The notes below the pieces were generated by a model that was given only the letters and a program-made list of their open reading frames with translations, was not told the origin of the DNA and ran no database searches. From Caballeronia megalochromosomata (lineage in GTDB: Bacteria; Pseudomonadota; Gammaproteobacteria; Burkholderiales; Burkholderiaceae), in assembly GCA_001580565.1 (NCBI GenBank), contig LRBF01000215.1, positions 1 through 64,000 of the forward strand: a DNA stretch of 64,000 nucleotides. The letters run 5' to 3'. The translations under genes and the position numbers were made by a program. Shown here one piece after another: positions 36,140 to 45,319 of the stretch; the first letter of the stretch is position 1; the number at the start of each line of letters is the position of its first letter.

Positions 36140-37306
36140 ATGGCCAAGACTAACGGGTCAGCGTCGACTGGCACGACACCTGCCATTGCGCTCGCCTTGC
36201 AAGGAGGGGGCGGCCTCGGCGCCTATCAAGTCGGCGCCTATGAGGCGCTGGCCGAAGCGCGTCTGCTGCCCGACTGGGTGTGCGGCACTTCGATCGGTGC
36301 CTTCAACGCGGCCCTGATCGCCGGAAACCGGCCCGAAGACCGGCTGGAGCAGCTGGCGGCGTTTTGGGACGCCATCTCGCGGCCCGATGTTTTTCTGCCT
36401 GAGGATGCGACCGCGTTGCGCTACTTGCACAACGCGGTGAGCTATGCCGATGCGGTGATGTTCGGGCAGCCCGGCTTCTTTTCAGCACGCAATCCTTTCA
36501 CGCTCTCTCTGCCCGACGCGCCTTCGCAAGATGTGAGCTTCTACGACACCACGCCGGTACTGGCCACGCTGCAACGCTTCGCGACGTTTCCGGTCGGACG
36601 CGACGCTTCGGTCCGGCTGAGCCTTGGCGTAACGGATGTCGAATCGGGAACCGCCCGTTACTTCGATAGTAAGCGTGAAAGCATCGAGCCGTCGCACGTG
36701 CTCGCAAGCGGTTCGCTTCCGCCGGGCTTTCCGGCGACGGCCATCGACGGCCGGCTCTACTGGGATGGCGCCTGCGTGTCGAATACGCCGCTCGACGAGA
36801 TCGTGGCGCGCTCGGGGCATGCGCATCTCGTGGTGTTTGTGATCGACCTGTGGAGCATCGCGGGAAAGGCGCCGCGAAACATGAACGAAGTGCTCTGGCG
36901 AGCGAAGCAGATTCAGTACGCGAGCCGCAGCCGGTATCACCTCGACGCGGCCGTGGCATGCGCCCGGCTTCAACAGGCCGCGCACCGGCTTGGTGAGCCG
37001 GACGCTGCACCGAAGGACGCACCGTTTCAGCGGCTCGATATTGTCCATGTCGTTTATCGACCGGGTCCTGATCAGGTGCCCGGCAGCGATGCGGAATTCT
37101 CGCGGCAATCAATCGCCGAGCGGCGCAAAGCCGGCTATGCGGACCTGAAAGCGGCGCTCAGCAAGAAGCCATGGTTGATGGAAAAGTCGCAGGCGCATCT
37201 TGGCGTGGTGGTGCATCGTGTCGAGAATGGCGTAGTGACGGCAGAGCCTGCGGGGGCAGGGCAGGAGGCGCCGGCTCCGGCTCCGGCGGAAGCTGGTCAT
37301 TCCTGA
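36140..37306 (+). CDS. Patatin-like phospholipase (with C-terminal DUF3734-type region)
   Basis: 388 residues from the ATG at 36140 (site GAGAGG); the frame is open for 75 codons upstream but that part is arginine-rich and not family-like. The oxyanion loop is QGGGGLGAYQVGAYEAL (21-37), the nucleophile is S51 in GTSIGAFNA, and the dyad aspartate is D209 in WDGACVSNTPL. All catalytic elements of patatin-type lipid acyl hydrolases are present. The C-terminal part, with WRAKQIQYASRSRYHL, matches the DUF3734 extension common in beta-proteobacteria, often linked to polyhydroxybutyrate or lipid metabolism. It is convergent with the next gene. Confidence 0.9.
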   Translation: MAKTNGSASTGTTPAIALALQGGGGLGAYQVGAYEALAEARLLPDWVCGTSIGAFNAALIAGNRPEDRLEQLAAFWDAISRPDVFLPEDATALRYLHNAVSYADAVMFGQPGFFSARNPFTLSLPDAPSQDVSFYDTTPVLATLQRFATFPVGRDASVRLSLGVTDVESGTARYFDSKRESIEPSHVLASGSLPPGFPATAIDGRLYWDGACVSNTPLDEIVARSGHAHLVVFVIDLWSIAGKAPRNMNEVLWRAKQIQYASRSRYHLDAAVACARLQQAAHRLGEPDAAPKDAPFQRLDIVHVVYRPGPDQVPGSDAEFSRQSIAERRKAGYADLKAALSKKPWLMEKSQAHLGVVVHRVENGVVTAEPAGAGQEAPAPAPAEAGHS

Positions 37307-37402
37307 GACGCCGAGGGCATGCTCCACCGGAATTCCTTCAATGCCTATGGGCATCTACGCTTCCCCTCCGAGCGCCTTCAGTGTGCGTTTTGATGTGCTG
37401 CC

Positions 37403-38803
37403 TCACGCCCGACCGGCGTTCGATTTGACAAGCTGCGCCAGATTGCCGACCGCCGCCATTGCGGAGCGCTTGATACGCTCGCGTGCGTCGACGACGTCCG
37501 GCGCTTCGCGATAGTGCCCGATTCCGCCGAACGGGTTGAGCCGCGTCTCCTTCGCCCAGTTCGCAAGCGCCGGATAGGCCATGCGGGCCCGCTCGTTCGC
37601 GAGCGTCGCGAGGAACGCGCAGAGGTAGTCCGTGTTCGAATCCCAGTAAGCGATCGGCGGACAGAGTCGATTCTTTTCCTCGTCGTTTCCAACTAGCGCC
37701 TCGACCACGCCCAGCATGGCGAACTGGTAACACGCGAATCCCCAAAGGAAAGGCTGGACGTTCACCTTCCCGGCCTCAAAAATCGGCCGCAGTGGACGAC
37801 GCGCCAGCCCTCGCGCCGAGCAATGGATATGCACGGTCGCTTCACTTGTCGGCACGCGGCCCTTCTCAAGAACGATCTCGTCGCGCTCGATTCTGAGCAC
37901 GTGACCGAGACGAACGACATCGTCGATCTTGCGCAGAAGCGCCAGTTCAGCCTCGCTGATCACCGCCCCGCGAAACATGGTGGGAGCGACGTCGGGGTCG
38001 ACGCGCAGGAATACTTTCTCCGCTTCGAGTCGCGCGAAGAGATCTTCGATGGAAGCGGCCTGGGCCATTGCCTCCAGCTGGATCGCCATACCGCGATACG
38101 AGTCAGGAAGCAGTGCCAGCGGCTGCTGGAACCGGCGGTTCAGCCACCATGCCTCTCGCGGCTTGATCCAGCAGATGGACGACGCCGGCACGTTCTGCTC
38201 GAGCAGCCAAACGCAGGTGTCGAGGGCGGTCTTGCCCGCACCGATGACGACGAAACGCTCGGGCCGCTCCGTAATGTGCACGATCTCGCCCGCGGGCACA
38301 CATCGAACGCCATCAGCGACTTCAAACGGCGGAGCGCTCGTTGCGGGAATGGTTCCTTCGAGATACGTGGTGTCGACGACCTTTCGCCGCACACGCACGT
38401 TCCACGACGCCTGTGCGAGCCGGGATACGAATCGGCCCTCACCCATGTATTCGCAGCCCGGGAAGTACCGGACACGGCCGCCTGGCAGAAAGCGGCGCTG
38501 CATGACCTGGGCGAAGTAGGCCCGAAGCTCGTCCGGTCCTGCGAGTTCGTAATAGCCGCTGTTCGTGCCGGCCCTATCCAGCACGTCCTGTCCAAGGGGC
38601 ATCGAGCTGACGCCGTAGAAGGCAGACGGTTGATGGAGGCGAACGAAGGCATACGCGTCGATCCAGTGTCCGCCGGGCGCGTGGCGGCGATCGACAATGG
38701 TGAGTGTCGCGTCGGAATGCGTAAGCAATGTGTCGGCAAATGCCATCCCGGCGGCCCCGGCACCGACCACGAGGTAGTCTGTTTCCAGCGTTTCGTCCGA
38801 CAT
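37403..38803 (-). CDS. FAD/NAD(P)-binding flavoprotein, monooxygenase-like
   Basis: 466 residues from the ATG at 38803; a TTG-started extension of 14 residues is possible. The first dinucleotide fold is YLVVGAGAAGMAFADTLL, and a second is FVVIGAGKTALDTCVWLL near 205-222, the two-Rossmann arrangement of flavin-containing monooxygenase relatives. APGGHWIDAYAFVRLHQPS after the first fold is characteristic of this little-studied group. The C-terminal 100 residues are helical. No neighbour explains its substrate; the patatin gene is convergent and the next gene upstream is a LysR regulator. Confidence 0.8.
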   Translation of the reverse strand: MSDETLETDYLVVGAGAAGMAFADTLLTHSDATLTIVDRRHAPGGHWIDAYAFVRLHQPSAFYGVSSMPLGQDVLDRAGTNSGYYELAGPDELRAYFAQVMQRRFLPGGRVRYFPGCEYMGEGRFVSRLAQASWNVRVRRKVVDTTYLEGTIPATSAPPFEVADGVRCVPAGEIVHITERPERFVVIGAGKTALDTCVWLLEQNVPASSICWIKPREAWWLNRRFQQPLALLPDSYRGMAIQLEAMAQAASIEDLFARLEAEKVFLRVDPDVAPTMFRGAVISEAELALLRKIDDVVRLGHVLRIERDEIVLEKGRVPTSEATVHIHCSARGLARRPLRPIFEAGKVNVQPFLWGFACYQFAMLGVVEALVGNDEEKNRLCPPIAYWDSNTDYLCAFLATLANERARMAYPALANWAKETRLNPFGGIGHYREAPDVVDARERIKRSAMAAVGNLAQLVKSNAGRA

Positions 38804-38931
38804 GTTTCGCGCTGCTTGAGTCGTTGAAGTCGCGCACTGATTCAAATTCTACGACTCATTCGTGTGGCGATGTAGGTCCAGTTGTTCGTTGTCCGTAGAC
38901 AAACGCCAGGGAACTCCCTCCCGGCGCGACC

Positions 38932-39879
38932 CTATTGCGAACTGCTGGATGTGCCCCTCAAAAGCTGCGCCGTAGTCCACCTTCCGTCGCGCACGGCCCG
39001 CCCGATCTGCTCGACGAGCAGGTCGACGACGCATCGCACCGCCGCGGCGATGCGTCGATTGTTCGGCATCGCAAGAACGATCCGCCGTGACAGCAGCTCA
39101 TCGGCGAGCGGCGCGGCGCTGAGCCGTCCCGCCGAAAGATCGTCGGCGACGGCGATACCGGGCAATATCGTCACGCCGTGTCCTCCGGCGACAAGTCCTT
39201 TCTGCACGCTCATCGCATTGGTCTCGGCGGCAACGGTCAGTTCGATGCCCGCGTTCACGCAGGTTTGCTCGACGAGTGAGCGAATGCCGTGGGGCGCGTT
39301 CGGCAGGATCATCGGCAGATGCGCGACGTCTGCAAGCGCGACAGGCTCATCGGCGGCGAATCCCGCATCGGGCAGTCCGACGATCCAGAGCTTCTCTTCG
39401 ACGAGCGGCGTCACGGCGAGTATCGGCGACGGCTTGGGATCGTAGAGAAGCGCGGCGTCCGTTTCGTTTTGTTCGAGCCAGTTCTGCAGCGTGCCGGTAT
39501 AGCCCATCAGGACCCTCAACCTGATCGCCGGAAAACGCAATGCGACCTCCGCGACCAGATCGCTGGCCAGCAGGTCACACGTGCTCGGCAGCAGTCCCAC
39601 CGTGACGGTGCCGCTGACTCCATCGGAGACGCGCAGCTCCGAGCGCGCCCGATCCAGCTCGGCGAGCGCGCGGCGCGCATGTTCGACGAACACAGCACCG
39701 GCTTCCGTGACTTCCATTCCGTATCGGCCGCGAGCAAACAGCGGCATGCCGACGTCTTCTTCCAGCAGACGAAGCTGCCGCGATACCGCCGGCTGAACGA
39801 TGTGCAGCAGACTCGCGGCCTTCGTGACGCTGCCCGTATCGGCAACCGCGATCAGCGCCCGAAGCTGTTTGATGTCCAT
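38932..39879 (-). CDS. LysR-family transcriptional regulator
   Basis: 315 residues starting at MDIKQLRALIAVADTGSV (ATG at 39879), preceded by a GGAGAG-like site. A much longer frame continues upstream across the divergent gene but is a shadow. The helix-turn-helix is AASLLHIVQPAVSRQLRLLEED. The effector domain follows. It is divergent from the TPP decarboxylase genes with 126 bases between, so it is the likely regulator of that operon. Confidence 0.92.
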   Translation of the reverse strand: MDIKQLRALIAVADTGSVTKAASLLHIVQPAVSRQLRLLEEDVGMPLFARGRYGMEVTEAGAVFVEHARRALAELDRARSELRVSDGVSGTVTVGLLPSTCDLLASDLVAEVALRFPAIRLRVLMGYTGTLQNWLEQNETDAALLYDPKPSPILAVTPLVEEKLWIVGLPDAGFAADEPVALADVAHLPMILPNAPHGIRSLVEQTCVNAGIELTVAAETNAMSVQKGLVAGGHGVTILPGIAVADDLSAGRLSAAPLADELLSRRIVLAMPNNRRIAAAVRCVVDLLVEQIGRAVRDGRWTTAQLLRGTSSSSQ

Positions 39880-39938
39880 CTCTCGCTCTCCGAAGAAACC
39901 CTTGCAATACCAAATTCGAATGCAGGAATCACGAAATT

Positions 39939-39961
39939 CTATTTCAGAGGTCAAGAAATAG
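39939..39961. promoter_or_regulatory. Inverted repeat in the divergent LysR promoter region
   Basis: CTATTTC (39939-39945) and GAAATAG (39955-39961) are perfect inverted arms with nine bases between, flanked by partly symmetrical AATTC and GAATT. This fits the dyad shape of LysR-type operator sites. It is centred about 56 bases before the decarboxylase start. Confidence 0.5.
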
Positions 39962-40005
39962 CGAATTATGATGCCCACATCAACGCCGACTTCCAAGGAG
40001 GAGCA

Positions 40006-40542
40006 ATGAATTCGACAGAGATCCAGGCGCCTGTCTGGCAGCAGGAAATTTTCAAGGTTCTGAAAGAAGGGGGCGTCAGGCAGGTGGCGTACGTCCCCGA
40101 TGCGGGACATTCGCACGTCATTCGCAGCGTCATCGCCGATCCCGAGATCGAAGACGTCGTGCTGACCACCGAGGAGGAAGGTGTCGCGGTGACGAGCGGC
40201 GCGTGGCTCGGCGGGCAGCGCGCAGTCCTGCTCATGCAAAGCAGCGGCGTCGGCAACTGCGTGAACATGTTTTCCCTGCTGTCGAGTTGCCGCTTCCCGT
40301 TCTTTACGCTCGTCACGATGCGCGGCGAGTACGCCGAATTCAATCCGTGGCAGGGACCGATGGGCAAGAAGACGCAAGCCGCGCTGGAACTGATGGGCAT
40401 CACGGTGTTGCGCGCTGACGATCCCGAGCAGGTCGGCGAGATCGTCAGCGCGGGCTTCGACGCAGCTTTCGAAGCGGGCGAGCAGGTCGCCGTGCTGTTG
40501 TCGCAAAGCCTGATCGGGCGCAAGAAATGGGAGAGAAAGTAA
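40006..40542 (+). CDS. TPP-dependent 2-oxoacid decarboxylase, alpha (N-terminal domain) subunit
   Basis: 178 residues; a perfect AAGGAGGAGC site precedes the ATG. It corresponds to the pyrimidine-binding domain of thiamine-diphosphate enzymes. The activating glutamate lies in TTEEEGVAVTSGAWLGG (54-70), followed by LLMQSSGVGN. This layout is that of two-gene sulfopyruvate or phosphonopyruvate decarboxylases (ComD-like subunit) rather than one-chain pyruvate decarboxylase. The partner gene overlaps by one base. The complex would remove CO2 from a 2-oxoacid to give an aldehyde, in keeping with the aldehyde dehydrogenase next in line. Confidence 0.85.
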   Translation: MNSTEIQAPVWQQEIFKVLKEGGVRQVAYVPDAGHSHVIRSVIADPEIEDVVLTTEEEGVAVTSGAWLGGQRAVLLMQSSGVGNCVNMFSLLSSCRFPFFTLVTMRGEYAEFNPWQGPMGKKTQAALELMGITVLRADDPEQVGEIVSAGFDAAFEAGEQVAVLLSQSLIGRKKWERK

Positions 40543-41132
40543 TGTCGAATCATACCGATGGCATCGATCGCCGGGCCTTCGTCGCAAGCCTCGTCGAGTC
40601 GGTGCCCGATGCGCTGATCGTGAGCGGTCTTGGATCGGCGTCATACGACGTGTTCGCCGCCGGCGATCGCGATCGCAATTTCTATCTGTGGGGCGCAATG
40701 GGCGGCGCGGCGTCGCTGGGCCTCGGTCTGGCACTCGCGCAACCGGCCACGCCGGTCATCGTCATCACGGGCGACGGCGAGCAACTGATGGGCATCGGCA
40801 GTCTCGCCACGATCGGCGCGAAGCAGCCCGGGAATCTGTCGGTCGTCGTGCTCGACAACGGCCATTTCGGCGAAACGGGCATGCAACGCAGTCATACCAG
40901 TCTCGGTACGGATCTCGTCGCCGTCGCCAAGGGCTGCAATGTGTCCGACGCGCGCCGCATTCGAAGTCTCGATGATCTTCCCGACCTCGTCGAACGGATT
41001 CGTGCGAAGACGGGACCGCTTCTCGCGCAAGTGCTGATCGCATCGAATGAGCCTGAGCGCGCGCTTCCTCCACGCGACGGTGTGTTCGTCAAGAACCGCT
41101 TCCGTGCGGCGCTGGGATACGCGCCGTTCTAA
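40542..41132 (+). CDS. TPP-dependent 2-oxoacid decarboxylase, beta (C-terminal domain) subunit
   Basis: 196 residues from the ATG overlapping the previous stop (TAATG). It is the diphosphate-binding domain: the Mg/TPP motif begins TGDGEQLMGIGSLATIG (GDG at 77-79) and ends in VVVLDNGHFGETG (DN at 105-106). This is the ComE-like partner of the preceding gene. Translational coupling supports a 1:1 complex. The specific 2-oxoacid is uncertain; sulfopyruvate, phosphonopyruvate or a carbon-only analogue are all compatible. Confidence 0.87.
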   Translation: MSNHTDGIDRRAFVASLVESVPDALIVSGLGSASYDVFAAGDRDRNFYLWGAMGGAASLGLGLALAQPATPVIVITGDGEQLMGIGSLATIGAKQPGNLSVVVLDNGHFGETGMQRSHTSLGTDLVAVAKGCNVSDARRIRSLDDLPDLVERIRAKTGPLLAQVLIASNEPERALPPRDGVFVKNRFRAALGYAPF

Positions 41133-41171
41133 AGCCGCTCTCACGCGCTTCACTTCCTTGGAGAGAGTTCG

Positions 41172-42650
41172 ATGGAACACTATCGTCACTACGTCGACGG
41201 TGCCGACCTGAATCCTGCATCGGGCGAATGGTTCGCGAGCGAAAGTCCATTTGCGGGCGAGCCGTGGGCGCAGATTGCGCGCGGCAATGCCGCCGACGCG
41301 GAACTCGCGGTGCAAGCGGCGCACCGCGCTTTCGCATCGGGCGAGTGGCCGTCCTTGACTGCCAGCGCTCGCGGTCTGCTGTTGCATCGCGTCGCGGACC
41401 TTATCGCTCGCGACGCCGCGAAACTCGCCGAAATCGAAGTACGGGACAACGGCAAGCTGTACTCCGAGATGCACGCGCAACTGAGCTACGTGCCGCAATG
41501 GTTCCGCTATTACGGCGGCCTCGCGGACAAAGTGCAGGGCAGCGTCATTCCGCTCGACAAGAAGGGCTACTTCAACTACACGCGGCACGAACCGCTCGGC
41601 GTCGTGACGATCATCACGCCATGGAATTCGCCGCTGCTGCTGCTGACCTGGAAACTCGCACCCGCGCTCGCGGCGGGCTGCACCGTGGTCATCAAGCCGT
41701 CCGAGTTCACATCGGCGTCGACGCTCGAGTTCGTGCGGCTGTTCGAGGAGGCCGGTTTTCCGCGCGGCGTCGTCAATGTCGTGACGGGCTTCGGCAATGA
41801 AGTCGGCGCTGCGCTCGTCTCGCATCCGCAGGTGCGCAAGATCACGTTCACCGGAGCCGATTCGACCGGCAGGCGCATCAACGAGCAAGCCGCGAAAGAC
41901 CTGAAGCACGTCGGGCTGGAGCTGGGCGGCAAGTCTCCGAACATCGTCTTCGCCGACGCCAATATCGACGACGCCGTCAACGGCGCGGTCTCGGGCATCT
42001 TCGCCGCAACGGGTCAGACGTGCATCGCCGGCTCGCGCCTGCTGGTGCAAAAATCGGTGCACGACGAGGTGGTCGGGCGCGTCGTGGCGCTCGCGAAAAC
42101 CGCGCGCATGGGCGACCCGATGAGCGCGGATACGCAGGTCGGTCCCATCACGACCCGTCCGCAGTTCGAGAAGGTGCTCTCTTACATCGACATCGCGCAA
42201 ACCGAGGGCGCGAGGCTCGCGCTTGGCGGGCGGGTAGCGACGCAGGCCGAGTGTGGAAGCGGATGGTTCATCGAGCCGACGATTTTCACGGGCGTCAAAA
42301 ACGACATGCGCATTGCGCAGGAAGAAGTCTTCGGTCCGGTGCTTGCCGTCATTCCGTTCGACGACGAGGAAGAAGCCGTCGCCATTGCCAACGACGTTCG
42401 TTTCGGCCTTGGGGCAGGCGTCTGGACGAGTGACATCGGCCGCGCCTTCCGTATGGCCGAACGCATTCAGTCCGGCACCGTCTGGGTCAACACCTACCGC
42501 GCCGTCAGCTACATGTCCCCGTTCGGCGGATACAAGGACTCGGGCCTCGGACGCGAGAACGGCATCGATGCGATCGACGACTTTCTGCAAACAAAGAGCG
42601 TCTGGATCAATACCGGAGCCAGCACGGGCAATCCTTTCGTGCTTCGCTGA
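41172..42650 (+). CDS. NAD(P)-dependent aldehyde dehydrogenase
   Basis: 492 residues. ITPWNSP (148-154), TFTGADSTGR, the general base E250 in LELGGK and the nucleophile C284 in GQTCIAGSR are intact. TTGGAGAGAG lies upstream. It follows the decarboxylase pair by 39 bases and should oxidise the aldehyde they produce to a carboxylic acid. It is only distantly similar to the aldehyde dehydrogenase at 21645, so it is not a recent duplicate. Confidence 0.92.
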   Translation: MEHYRHYVDGADLNPASGEWFASESPFAGEPWAQIARGNAADAELAVQAAHRAFASGEWPSLTASARGLLLHRVADLIARDAAKLAEIEVRDNGKLYSEMHAQLSYVPQWFRYYGGLADKVQGSVIPLDKKGYFNYTRHEPLGVVTIITPWNSPLLLLTWKLAPALAAGCTVVIKPSEFTSASTLEFVRLFEEAGFPRGVVNVVTGFGNEVGAALVSHPQVRKITFTGADSTGRRINEQAAKDLKHVGLELGGKSPNIVFADANIDDAVNGAVSGIFAATGQTCIAGSRLLVQKSVHDEVVGRVVALAKTARMGDPMSADTQVGPITTRPQFEKVLSYIDIAQTEGARLALGGRVATQAECGSGWFIEPTIFTGVKNDMRIAQEEVFGPVLAVIPFDDEEEAVAIANDVRFGLGAGVWTSDIGRAFRMAERIQSGTVWVNTYRAVSYMSPFGGYKDSGLGRENGIDAIDDFLQTKSVWINTGASTGNPFVLR

Positions 42651-42743
42651 TCCGACGAGCGCGGCAGCCATCGCTGTCCCGCGCTCGATACCCATGCCGA
42701 AGCGACGTCAGATCGCCGGCTCATCAGACTGAATGGAGACGTC

Positions 42744-44048
42744 ATGACTGTAGACACGCTCGGCCGGAGCACGGCCGTCCCCCAAACCGACACGCGACGT
42801 TGCATCAGGGCGATCATCAGTGCGTCGTCCGGCAATCTCGTCGAGTGGTTCGACTTCTTCGTCTACTCCTTCTGTTCGATCTACTTCGCGCATGCGTTTT
42901 TTCCGGCCGGTAACGCAAGCACGCAACTTCTCAACACGGCCGGCGTCTTTGCAACCGGCTTTTTGATGCGGCCCATCGGCGGATGGATGTTCGGCCGCAT
43001 AGCGGATCGACTGGGCCGAAGGAACTCGCTCATCATCTCCGTTTTGATGATGTGCTCCGGTTCGCTCCTCATCGCCGTCATTCCCACCTATGCGACCATC
43101 GGCGCGGCCGCGCCCGCACTGTTGCTCGCTGCCCGCTGTTTTCAGGGTCTCTCCGTGGGCGGCGAGTACGGCACCAGCGCAACCTACATGAGTGAAATCG
43201 CCGTTGCGGGAAGAAGAGGGTTTTTCGCTTCGTTCCAGTACGTCACCGTCATCGGTGGACAAGTCGCGGCGCTCATCGTGGTCGTCGTGCTTCAGATGAT
43301 GCTCTCGAACGAGGAGCTTCGCGCCTGGGGTTGGCGCATTCCTTTCGCGATCGGCGCTGTGGCGGGTCTGATCTCACTGCATCTGCGCCGTTCCCTCGAA
43401 GAGACATCATCGGCCGCAAGCAGAAGCCGCAAAGACGCCGGCACACTGCGCGGACTCTGGACGCACAAACGCGCGCTTCTGACGGTGGTGGGCTTCACGG
43501 CAGGCGGCTCGCTCGCGTTCTACACGTTCACAACCTACATGCAGAAGTATCTGGTGAACACCGCTGGCATGAACGCCAAAACGGCCAGCATCGTGATGAC
43601 GGTAGCGCTCGTCATCTACATGCTGATGCAGCCGGCTTTCGGTGCTCTCTCGGACAAGATCGGGCGGCGCACGTCGATGATTCTGTTCGGTATCCTGACT
43701 GCCATCTGCACCGTTCCGCTGATGCACGCACTGAAGAACACGACCAGCCCGATCGTCGCGCTCGGGCTGGTGCTTGTCGCGCTCGCGATCGTCAGCTTCT
43801 ACACGTCGATCAGCGGGCTCATCAAGGCCGAGATGTTCCCCGCGGAGGTTCGTGCGCTCGGCGTCGGGCTCTCGTATGCGATCGCGAACGCGATCTTCGG
43901 CGGTTCGGCGGAATTCGTCGCGCTGTCGCTCAAGTCCGTCGGGTCGGAATCGATGTTCTACTGGTATGTGACTGCGCTCGCCGCCATCGCAGCCGTCGTG
44001 TCTTTGCGGATGCGCGATCCCGCAAAAGCGGGGTATCTGCGGTCGTAG
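42744..44048 (+). CDS. MFS transporter, MHS (metabolite:H+ symporter) type
   Basis: 434 residues, about twelve membrane spans. The start IISASSGNLVEWFDFFVYSF is diagnostic for the MHS family (KgtP, ProP, ShiA). GRIADRLGRRNSL is the loop 2-3 motif, and the pre-TM5 region has CFQGLSVGGEYGTSATYMSE. Members take up organic acids or zwitterions with protons. It lies 93 bases after the aldehyde dehydrogenase and is likely the uptake system for the 2-oxoacid pathway. Confidence 0.92.
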   Translation: MTVDTLGRSTAVPQTDTRRCIRAIISASSGNLVEWFDFFVYSFCSIYFAHAFFPAGNASTQLLNTAGVFATGFLMRPIGGWMFGRIADRLGRRNSLIISVLMMCSGSLLIAVIPTYATIGAAAPALLLAARCFQGLSVGGEYGTSATYMSEIAVAGRRGFFASFQYVTVIGGQVAALIVVVVLQMMLSNEELRAWGWRIPFAIGAVAGLISLHLRRSLEETSSAASRSRKDAGTLRGLWTHKRALLTVVGFTAGGSLAFYTFTTYMQKYLVNTAGMNAKTASIVMTVALVIYMLMQPAFGALSDKIGRRTSMILFGILTAICTVPLMHALKNTTSPIVALGLVLVALAIVSFYTSISGLIKAEMFPAEVRALGVGLSYAIANAIFGGSAEFVALSLKSVGSESMFYWYVTALAAIAAVVSLRMRDPAKAGYLRS

Positions 44049-44159
44049 CCAGCATGCCGCCTGCGTTATAGTTTGCTTCAGCGCCCGTGAGCGCAGGTTG
44101 AACTCGACGCTCGAACCGGATGGAATCGGCAGCACGACCCGAACATAAGGAGTTTCGCG

Positions 44160-45305
44160 ATGACTCGAAACGTTCTCATCTCCGGCGCCGGCGTCACGGG
44201 CCTGGCGCTTGCCTTCTGGCTGAATCGTGCGGGATTCGCCGTCACGCTCGTGGAACGCTCCGACGGATTCAGGCGAGGCGGTCAGGCTGTCGATATCCGT
44301 GGCGTCGCGCTGCATGTCGTGGAGGCAATGGGCCTGATCGATGACGTCCGCAGCTTGCGCACGCAGCTCAAAGGCATGTCGATGCTCGACGCCGACGGCA
44401 ACGAGATCCATCGGACGGAAGAACGCACATATAGCGCGGGCCGCCTCGACAGCGACGACATCGAGATCTTCCGCGACGATCTGTGCGAATTGCTGATGAA
44501 CGCATTGAGCGAGAAGGTCGAGTTCATGTACGGCGACAGCATTCGCACGATCGACCAGCGTGCGGACGGCGTCACTGTCGGATTCGAAAGCGGTCCGGAC
44601 AGATCGTTCGATCTCTTGATCGGCGCCGATGGAATCTACTCGAACGTCCGGAGGCAGGTGTTCAACGCTGAAGCAGAGGTTGTTTTCCCTTTGGGCGTCG
44701 TGCTTGCGCTGTTTTCCACGCCCAATCTCATCGGGCTCGATGACTGGCAGATCGGGCATCGGGTGAACGATATCGGCTATGTCATCTACCCGAGCCGGGA
44801 CAAGCGCGAATTGCGCATCGGGGTGGGATTCGAGGCGCCCGAGCCGCCGTTGTCCCGAAGTGATGTCGATGCACAGAAGCGCGTCGTTTCGAAGCGTTGC
44901 GCGCATCTGAAGGGCGACTTCCCCCGGTTCCTCGATGCGATGACGAGCACAGACCAGTTCTACTACAACGAGCTGGCGCAGCTACGCATGCCGGCGTGGT
45001 CGCACGGCCGTGTCGTGCTGGCGGGCGATGCGGCGCACTGCGCATCGCCGTTTTCGGGTCAGGGCACGAGCCTCGGGCTTGTCGGCGCGTTCGTCCTTGC
45101 GCACGAACTCGTGCGCCACCCGCAAGATTCCGCAAGCGCGTTCGCGGCCTATGAAGTCCGCATGCGGCCGTATGTCGATCTGAATCAGGCGCTGGTCGAT
45201 CTCGAACGCGAAGGACCCGTGCCTGACGAGCAACTCGACGAGGCGAAGAACGGGATCGAACTGAGGGATTTGCTGGCCGAGAAGATCGGTTCGCAGAGAC
45301 GCTGA
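44160..45305 (+). CDS. FAD-dependent aromatic-type monooxygenase (PHBH fold)
   Basis: 381 residues. The FAD fold is VLISGAGVTGLALAFWLNRA, followed by RRGGQAVDIRG, and the second FAD motif is VVLAGDAAHCASPFSGQGTS near 285. This is the class A flavoprotein monooxygenase group, which includes aromatic hydroxylases and TetX-like enzymes. Its own ribosome site (TAAGGAG) and a 111-base gap separate it from the transporter gene, so it may be independently expressed. The substrate is not evident. Confidence 0.87.
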   Translation: MTRNVLISGAGVTGLALAFWLNRAGFAVTLVERSDGFRRGGQAVDIRGVALHVVEAMGLIDDVRSLRTQLKGMSMLDADGNEIHRTEERTYSAGRLDSDDIEIFRDDLCELLMNALSEKVEFMYGDSIRTIDQRADGVTVGFESGPDRSFDLLIGADGIYSNVRRQVFNAEAEVVFPLGVVLALFSTPNLIGLDDWQIGHRVNDIGYVIYPSRDKRELRIGVGFEAPEPPLSRSDVDAQKRVVSKRCAHLKGDFPRFLDAMTSTDQFYYNELAQLRMPAWSHGRVVLAGDAAHCASPFSGQGTSLGLVGAFVLAHELVRHPQDSASAFAAYEVRMRPYVDLNQALVDLEREGPVPDEQLDEAKNGIELRDLLAEKIGSQRR

Positions 45306-45313
45306 CAAGCGTC
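45298..45313. terminator. Hairpin between convergent genes
   Basis: GACGCT (45298-45303) and AGCGTC (45308-45313) pair across four bases, overlapping the monooxygenase stop codon and preceding the convergent dehydrogenase end. No T-run. Confidence 0.4.
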
Positions 45314-45319
45314 AGGTGA

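Noticed and set aside
39880..40734. Upstream extension of the LysR frame to 600 residues
   Set aside because: The true LysR N-terminus starts at 39879 with a ribosome site; the extension overlaps the divergent decarboxylase genes.
40641..42695. 684-residue open frame on the minus strand
   Set aside because: Antisense to the second aldehyde dehydrogenase; low-complexity.
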